Shown here: positions 57,541-64,000 of the stretch, in pieces
Layout of the letters: each line of letters starts with the position of its first letter
Position numbering within the stretch: position 1 is the first letter of the stretch
Notes under the pieces: generated by a model
What the model was told of the DNA's origin: nothing
The model's input: the letters and a program-made list of their open reading frames with translations, nothing else
The model's database searches: none
DNA from: Glossina fuscipes
Taxonomy: Eukaryota > Arthropoda > Insecta > Diptera > Glossinidae
DNA length: 64,000 bases
Assembly (NCBI RefSeq): GCF_014805625.2
Contig: NW_023998414.1
Span: forward strand, 21,649,447 to 21,713,446
Direction: 5' to 3'
Program-made: the position numbers and the translations under genes

Positions 57541-59800
57541 AAAAAAAAAAAAAAAAAACAAAACGGTTACAAACTCTTATGACTAGGGACCCGTCACAAA
57601 GCCAGAATGCCACTGTGCGTTAAGCAGAATATTATTCATGTCGCCAAGTACAGTAAAAGCCCAAGTGATATCATTTTCAGAATTAATAATCTGCGATTGA
57701 TTCCATCCACTTCATGCAGCACTTGCTGCATATTATGATTGCTAAAAATAGATTCTGCAATAATTTCAAATGTAAAAAATGCCTTTAATGAATCTCTATA
57801 AAGGCGGGTATTTTAGTTCGAGTGACTTGTTGCCGGTACATATTATAAATGTAAATAAACTTTTATGTTAATAAAATCTCCTGTAGGATGTATCCGCACA
57901 CTTCTGTGCTTATTGTAGACTGAATCACATCCCTATTGAAACTCGATCTAACTAAGTATAGGGATGCTAAAGTTTGACTCTTTTCGTCCGTGTTAGCGGC
58001 ACACAGGCAAAGACTCCTTCTGGTTGTTGGAATTGCGATGAGATCTCTAGGGTGGTTTCATTCTTGAAAGGCTATGCTGAAAACTAAGTGAACGAATCTT
58101 TAATTCGGCTTTCTTTAATCTCCACCATCATCAAAGCGGCACATTAGAATTGTGGTGTTTCGCTTTTTTGGCTTTTGCGTGGCTGGGGAAAAGAGAGAGG
58201 GAGGGCATCACGTCCTTTACAGACGAACGGGTAGGTAGACGAACAGATATGAGCTGATGCATATTAAAATAAACAAAATCAAAAACAAAAAAAAAGTTCT
58301 ATAAATAAACTTTGGAAAATGATTTTTTGTCCGAGTTACGATTAGTTCTAGTTTTTGAGTTAGAATGCTTTGTTTGATATACAATTCTCCAGATCATTGG
58401 AATATAATCTATCGTACATCAATATTTCATATTATAAATCACAATCAAGAATTTTGCACCTGATAATGAGCACATGCCTTTGAAGTTTACAATCGAGCTT
58501 ACATACAACATAACGTAAGCATTAATTTTTTATGTAATTTTGTATGTCAAATGAAACGAGTATTAAAACTGCGATACGGTCCTGTTTTCTAATACAATTT
58601 TTATGTTTTCTTTTTGCCATTTGATTAATAAGCACATAAACGTTGACTTCGAATTTATAAGACAGTGACCTGCAATATGAAGCGTAGCGAGTCAAGGCGT
58701 AACTAATTTTTTTTAGAAAGATTTTCCCCTTATCTGTACTATCTGATCTATATTAACTATTTTGTAAGAAGCGTTTTCATTCTCTGCTCCAGACATCATC
58801 ACTTTTGGTCCCAAGCTTGTGTTCAATTTACATGTGTAGGACTCTTATGGGGAAAAAAGTAAGAAGACTGCTGGATTTCGATAAGTAAAAGTGGAAGAAA
58901 AATCGATGACCTTTATATATCGAAAAGATTAGTCATGTGCCTGTCGCCCTCGTCATCAATCTGATATTGACTCAAATTGTGTGTCAGTCTTTTCGTTTTG
59001 CGCTAGATAAACACGGACTTTGATTTAATCATCAATTACGAACCATTCACTACAAGTATGGCTCCCACTTTCTGAGATATATAACTCCTTCTGCCTCATT
59101 TGCAGCAATTTTAATAGTGCTTATCATCTGATTTCGATGTCAGAATTGAACAATACTTCTATAGACGATCTATTCGATGTTTATTAATTTTCCAAATAAT
59201 TGATTGCCATAATTCGCGACGATTTAATAATACATTTCGATCCGATATACCTATAGCTTTATGGTTAGAGGTTATGTACGCTCGTCCATTTCCATTGTGC
59301 AGATATATAAGATTTTTTTGTTTTTGGGTTTTTTGATTTTTTCTCTCTGTTTTACTTATTTATACATATGTATATATTGTAGATTAATTATATATTCGGC
59401 TGAGGCTTTTGCAATAAATAAATAAATAAGTCAACTAACTTGAAAGGATATCTATAAAGGAAATATTGAGGTTGTATAAGAAATCTCCGATCTGAGCATG
59501 AAGATGACAGCGTTTGTCCACAAAAATTCAGATATATGCTTTTGTGTGCTTCGATAAGTATTCACCAAAATTTCATTTGGTTTGAATTACGAGCTCATGT
59601 CACTGAGCATTTGTTTTCTAAAGGCAAAACGAGTGCACACTGAAATTTTCGCAATGAATTAAATTACAGCCGAGATGGCTAACAACTGCGCAATAACAAT
59701 TGTAAAACTGTATTCGGCAGCCATTGAATTAAAGTTAAAGGCATATCAATATGTTTGCAGAGTGTATTTGCCTTACGTTGAATTAAGATTTAGCAAGAGG
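57541..59800. other. AT-rich spacer
   Basis: No gene recognised. An A tract lies at the start (to about 57559). CAGACGAACGGGTAGGTAG-type sequence near 58219 resembles the GGAC arrays. Confidence 0.55.
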
Positions 59801-59804
59801 AAAA

Positions 59805-60236
59805 AGGGACCATAAGCGTGCCCAAGCGCACATTTTCAATACACTGTCGAGCAGTTACACCGAGTAATTATTTTAGATGAAACTTGGTTACATTGTTACT
59901 CTTCAGAAACAAAACCATAATCAAAACAATGGATAGCGAAGAAAGAATCGAAAAGAATCCAAAAAGAGATGAAGATAGTTTCTCTGGCTTGGAAAGCGGT
60001 TCCAACTCTTTTATAGAACGGGAGCTATGCAATGGATCATTAGTTATGGAAAAGGGGGTAGGTTTACCGTAAGAGAAATTTTATTTAATCAAAATAATGC
60101 GCCAGCTTGCACCTGAGTGGTAGTCAAGGCGAAAATTACGAATTATGATTAGCTGAACTGCTTCACCACCAGCTTTACCCGTCTAGCTCGATGTACTTTT
60201 AATTGCCCGATTTACTAAAAATACGAGCGTGGGCGG
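59805..60236 (+). pseudogene. decayed mariner transposase
   Basis: Pieces spread over two or more frames keep the order of a mariner catalytic domain. They are KRAQAHIFNTLSS (59814 on), LDETWLHCYSSETKP (59873 on; the VDETW motif with the first catalytic Asp), SKQWIAKKES, NNAPACT and VVVKAKI (family HQDNAPAHT..VV.AK), then LAELLHHQLYP (family ELLPHPPYSP). At least four stops and several frameshifts break it. The second catalytic Asp (QDN) is Asn. No inverted repeats were identified. The 62-codon frame at 59884-60072 is out of frame with the transposase. Confidence 0.65.
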
Positions 60237-61065
60237 GAAAGAGGGGAAGGAGAATTTTCACCAAATCAGAAGATCACCATATTCGTCGATATATATTTTG
60301 CAGACATAGAATTCATCTATTAAAGCGAAGGAAAAAAACTACATGAGAAATAAACTAAAGATAAATTGAAAGGAGAAGTTTTGGGAAAATTTTCAGAAAA
60401 TTCTTTTATATGGAAGTTGCATAGCTTTTCTCATTTGCGAAGCTATTTGGTAAAAGAATTGCTTTTTATTTTCATATTCGGCATCTGACGTCGTTTAGTT
60501 GGGAAACCATTATTTTAAATTTTACTTTTAGATAATTTTTTTTTTTTTTTTTTTTTTTTAAGTTAACAACACATAGTCTTGCGAATGACATTCATATCTT
60601 AGAAAAGTTTGTCGAAAAACTGGTAACTGCTGACTTGTTTATGTATTCGCTTCGTTTAATTGATCAGATAATCAACTTTACAAAAGCGCATAATGAAGAA
60701 GATCATTTAATTGCTTATACTATAATAAAAACAGGAAAAAAAAAGAAGCAGAATACATATAAAAGATTACCGATGACTGCTCTACAAAACACATTCTTGC
60801 GCATTCATTATAATAGCACGCGTTCAATACGAAAGTAAATACCATGACAACAATGTATGAATTTTATTACTTATGGCCCGATTCGATTAAATAACATCCG
60901 CACATACACAATAATATTCTTTCATTTCAACGAATGATTTATATTCAATTTATAGAACATGAAAGACCTAGATTTCTTTTCTCCCCAAATTGATAGCACT
61001 GTAACTATATAGTATAACGGTCAATATGCTCAAAGATTGACAGTAAAGATCTCTGTCCCTATTTC

Positions 61066-61098
<33 letters not shown>

Positions 61099-61629
61099 AA
61101 ATATTATTTTTAGAAAATGTTTCAATTGATTTCTCTTTTGTTTGACCTTTCAACTTTTGAGCAGATCTTAACGCTGTTTGTCTTCGACCCTAATTTGGTC
61201 TTTTTTTGAACCCCCTTAACGTTTCAGTATTTTTTTGCCTAGAATGAAGTAAGTTTCTTTCAAGCTTTCTTTACTGTTCAACAGCAGTCGTCTTTAAAAC
61301 TAGATAATAGAATGTGACTTTCTATAAACGCTTTATTTAACTAAGCAGAACAATCTGAGTAAATCGCAAAAAGGACATTTTATTACGAGGACTTGCTGCG
61401 TGTACGTTCACATAGAATCAACAAAAATGAAACATTGCATGAAATTATATGCTAAGGCATCGAAGTAACATCAACTAGTCTTAGCAAATGTGCTAAGATT
61501 TATAAATTGATAAATAAAAATTTGATTGATAAAACATGAAACAGTCAGAAAACCTATCCATAGCCTTTTAAATTTCAACTGGAACAACATGAACAAGATA
61601 AGGAATACCATTGTCACTTAAGAAGATAG
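60237..61629. other. AT-rich spacer
   Basis: No gene recognised. A T tract is at 60537-60559 and a TC array at 61063-61098. CAG|TATTTTTTTGCCTAG|AATGAA|GTAAGTTT near 61225-61256 is an interesting but unconvincing splice-like arrangement. Confidence 0.5.
61063..61098. repeat. (TC)n microsatellite
   Basis: TC array with two CCC interruptions. Confidence 0.9.
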
Positions 61630-61639
61630 AATTAAAATT

Positions 61640-62165
61640 TTTCGGGTATCGTATCATATTCATCTCTTAGGAAATGAACGAGTAAACCTTGCAATCAAAT
61701 CTGCAGTTTCGAGTCCCAAATTTTAATCCAAATCTGATATCACCGTTCCCTTCAATCAAAGTCGAGAAAATCAAAATCAAAATATTTGCAAGAATACACT
61801 TCGATTAGGCCTGAATCCTTATGAAGTGTACTTCTTCCATTCGCAATTGTGAACAAAATCTTATAATATTCGAAAACTAATTTTTGGAGCGCCTAGTCGT
61901 ATGAACATCTTATCAATAAAATATTTAAGAGTATTAAGACCAGCGTTTAGACCAACCATCTATCTAGTCTATCTTTTAAAAAAGCAGAGCACACAGTCTT
62001 GGTGGTCGTCCCATTGTTTTAGTCCTATTTTAATTTATTTATTCCGTCTAAATACGTTATAATAATGGTAATAATAATAGCAATAATAATAATAATAATA
62101 ACAACAATAATAATAACAATAATAATAATAATAATAACAACAATAATAATAATAATGATAATAAT
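61640..62165 (+). mobile_element. old I-clade LINE 3' end
   Basis: A frame at 61656 reads HIHLLGNERVNLAIKSAVSSP, matching the last RNase H motif of I-type LINEs (SHIGLLGNEQADRAAK in the young copy at 40745). The catalytic AD is NL here. After stops and frameshifts, LIFGAPSRMNIL near 61880 resembles SIAFGTINPLNIL of the young copy. The fragment runs into a TAA-type repeat, the expected tail of this clade. The level of decay shows a much older insertion or a different family of the clade. The 5' end and duplication were not found. Confidence 0.55.
62060..62165 (+). repeat. (TAA)n tail-like array
   Basis: AAT/AAC units for about 100 bases, sitting where the tail of the old I-clade LINE is expected. 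Long TAA tails expand readily as microsatellites. Confidence 0.8.
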
Positions 62166-62895
62166 TGAAATTTTTTCAAAGGACTGAGATTGAAGTTTAT
62201 ATAAATATTCCTTTGTAGCTCGGCCTATCAGGCTCCATGCTGTTTATGAAAGTTCACGTTTATGTCTTTATCCTCGTCTTGCAAATCGTTGGCAAACTTA
62301 ATATACTCTACTCCAGGCTATGAAAAATATCATCGACTTTTATAAAATTTTATTGTAAGAAAAATTAAATAAAAATTATAAAAAGCTTTGCAACTTAACT
62401 AAAGTAAGTCTGCTTTGATGGGATAGATTTTTATGTTCGGTTTAGCGAAAAGAAAATAAAAAAACAAAAATTCCAAAAAAATAAGGAAAAAGGTTAATGC
62501 TTTAAGTACAATATCACAAAACGAATGAAACGAATAAAAACAACAAAACCATTTCGCGTCTAGTTAAAGCGAAGAAAATTATGTAGGCAATGATTGAGCT
62601 GGTGAACGTTTAATGATAGTGGGGTGGAGAAAGGGGGCAAATATTGGAGTGTGGGCTTTTGACACCAGCCGCTTAAAACTTCAATAATATAAATAATAAT
62701 AATAAATAAGAGACGGGTTTTGGCGGCGACAGGTTTCGGAATCTGTGCTTCGAATGTAGATAAATAAAATTGCCAGTGTAACTACGCACTTTTTGCCCGT
62801 GTAACTAACTAACTAACTATTCTTGATGTTCACAAATTCACCGTACGCAATTAATGAAATCTCAATCATTATTAGTGCAGGGAATGATAAAAAAT

Positions 62896-62923
62896 AATAG
62901 TAATAATAATAATAATAATAATA
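62896..62923. repeat. (AAT)n microsatellite
   Basis: About nine AAT units. No LINE sequence was recognised directly before it. Confidence 0.85.
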
Positions 62924-63729
62924 AAAAAAGAAAATAAATAAAATTAACTAAAACGGTAAAGTTTTTAATCAAGCAACAATTACTGAGGACAGTTATGTTG
63001 AAATTAACTCATGATTTTTTTTTTATTCATACTTATGTATAAATTTTCTTTGAAGAAAAATTGAGAAAAAAGAAGAAAAACGTAGCAAGTAGTATAAAAA
63101 GTAGCGGTTTCTCTTGTTTGTTGTGTTTTCTTTAATTCTCTAAAAATGCGTATGCCTGCCAAGCAAGCCTTCGACCTGTCAGTGTTCAGCAGAGTTGCAT
63201 ACCATGTGTCAACTGTTTCAAACTCTAACATACATACAAAAGACTATTTTTTTTTTTTTTTTTTCATTTTATTTTATTTTATTTATTCTTTTTTTTATTT
63301 TTGCATTTATATCAGTGTCTGCGGCCAGAAGCAGAATTGTTACCATAATGATAATATTAGTCGAGACCATATACCACCAATTGTGGCAAAACATTCGGTT
63401 TGTTTTTGCCTTTCTTTTTGCTTCTCTGTTGTTTTATTGTGATTTTTTTTGTATTTTTTTTATTTATTTATTTATTTATTTATTTTGTTTTTTTATAACA
63501 AAACAATGGCTTGTCACTAATTAGTATGCAACAGATGAGGGCTATTCGCACCGTGCAAAGTTATTTACTTTTTTAATTTGCTTTGTTTGCATTTCTTGCC
63601 TGCTTTGCGTGGCTTACAATCTCCAGGAATGTGGACGTTTGGTTTTGTCAGCACATTGTGACTTGGATTTAGTGTTGACCTACTTTTTTATAAAATACTA
63701 AAAGCTAAAAAGGGGTTAGCCTTACAATA

Positions 63730-63775
63730 TGCCGTTGCTGCCATTGCTGCCATTGCTGCCGTTGCTGGCGTTGTT
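63730..63775. repeat. GTTGCTGCCATT triplet-type repeat
   Basis: GTTGCTGCC/ATTGCTGCC units repeat about four times. On the minus strand they read Gly-Ser-Asn repeats. Coding status is unknown. Confidence 0.7.
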
Positions 63776-64000
63776 ATATACAGCGTCGCCGCATAGACTT
63801 AATTCACATCACTAACTCAGCTCTTTTCATCACTTCAGATGCACTGGCCGCCATATTCGCTCAACATTTGTTATTGCTGCGCGAGTTCACTGGCTGTAGG
63901 TTTTGTGTGGCCATGTATATACCTTTTACAGGCATCAACGCATTTGCGGTTGACAAATTAAAATGTGTATGAATAAAATTTAATTTCCTTTATGAAGATC

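Larger units (their letters stand above)
62166..64000. other. AT-rich spacer
   Basis: No gene recognised. There are AAT arrays near 62685 and 62896, and T-rich low-complexity frames at 63146-63524. A GCC/GTT triplet tract at 63730-63775 gives a short hydrophobic Met-Pro-Leu-Leu frame after ATG at about 63729, followed soon by stops. Confidence 0.5.

Noticed and set aside
63195..63524. 109-codon Phe-rich frame
   Set aside because: Encoded by T and TTTA low-complexity tracts.

Overview
The window looks like intronic or intergenic nuclear DNA of a higher dipteran fly. A tephritid fruit fly is my best guess, but no marker gene proves it. The base composition is strongly A+T rich. The sequence is full of TA, CA/GT, TC, GATA, CATA, AAC and AAT microsatellites and long A or T homopolymers, and it has two assembly gaps (10 N at 15382 and 100 N at 56266). 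Reading frames are short and mostly low-complexity. I found no intact host protein gene, no canonical tRNA or rRNA gene, no CRISPR array and no prokaryotic signal.

Layout. From 0 to 24 kb the DNA is mostly AT-rich spacer. It holds a long inverted repeat (4682-4940), several degenerate copies of a modular dispersed repeat, and a 5'-truncated LINE 3' end with a perfect 15-bp target-site duplication (7397-7557). At 24.6-25.2 kb lies a 5'-truncated R1-like LINE with an 11-bp duplication. At 27.9 kb a 15-nt segment sits between a strong 3' splice site and a perfect 5' splice site and is a candidate microexon; a weaker 22-nt candidate is at 31.2 kb. A decayed mariner is at 34.8 kb. From 39.4 to 43 kb is the densest accessory cluster. 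It holds a GC-rich hairpin-dense island of unknown identity, a tRNA-derived SINE, a young I-clade LINE facing it tail to tail, an LTR-like promoter/polyadenylation unit, tRNA-like boxes and a mariner N-terminal relic. From 43 to 64 kb the spacer contains another mariner relic (49.7 kb), a second diverged SINE (50.4 kb), more dispersed-repeat copies, a fourth mariner relic (59.8 kb) and an old I-clade LINE tail (61.6-62.2 kb).

How the parts relate. The most coherent story is a mobile-element partnership. The SINE at 40.4 kb has a Pol III A/B-box head, and its 3' part shares 23 of 26 bases with the 3' UTR of the I-clade LINE found at 40.6 kb and again at 7.4 kb. This suggests the SINE borrows that LINE's machinery. 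If the candidate microexon is real, the whole window could lie inside long introns of a plus-strand host gene. That last point is inference only.
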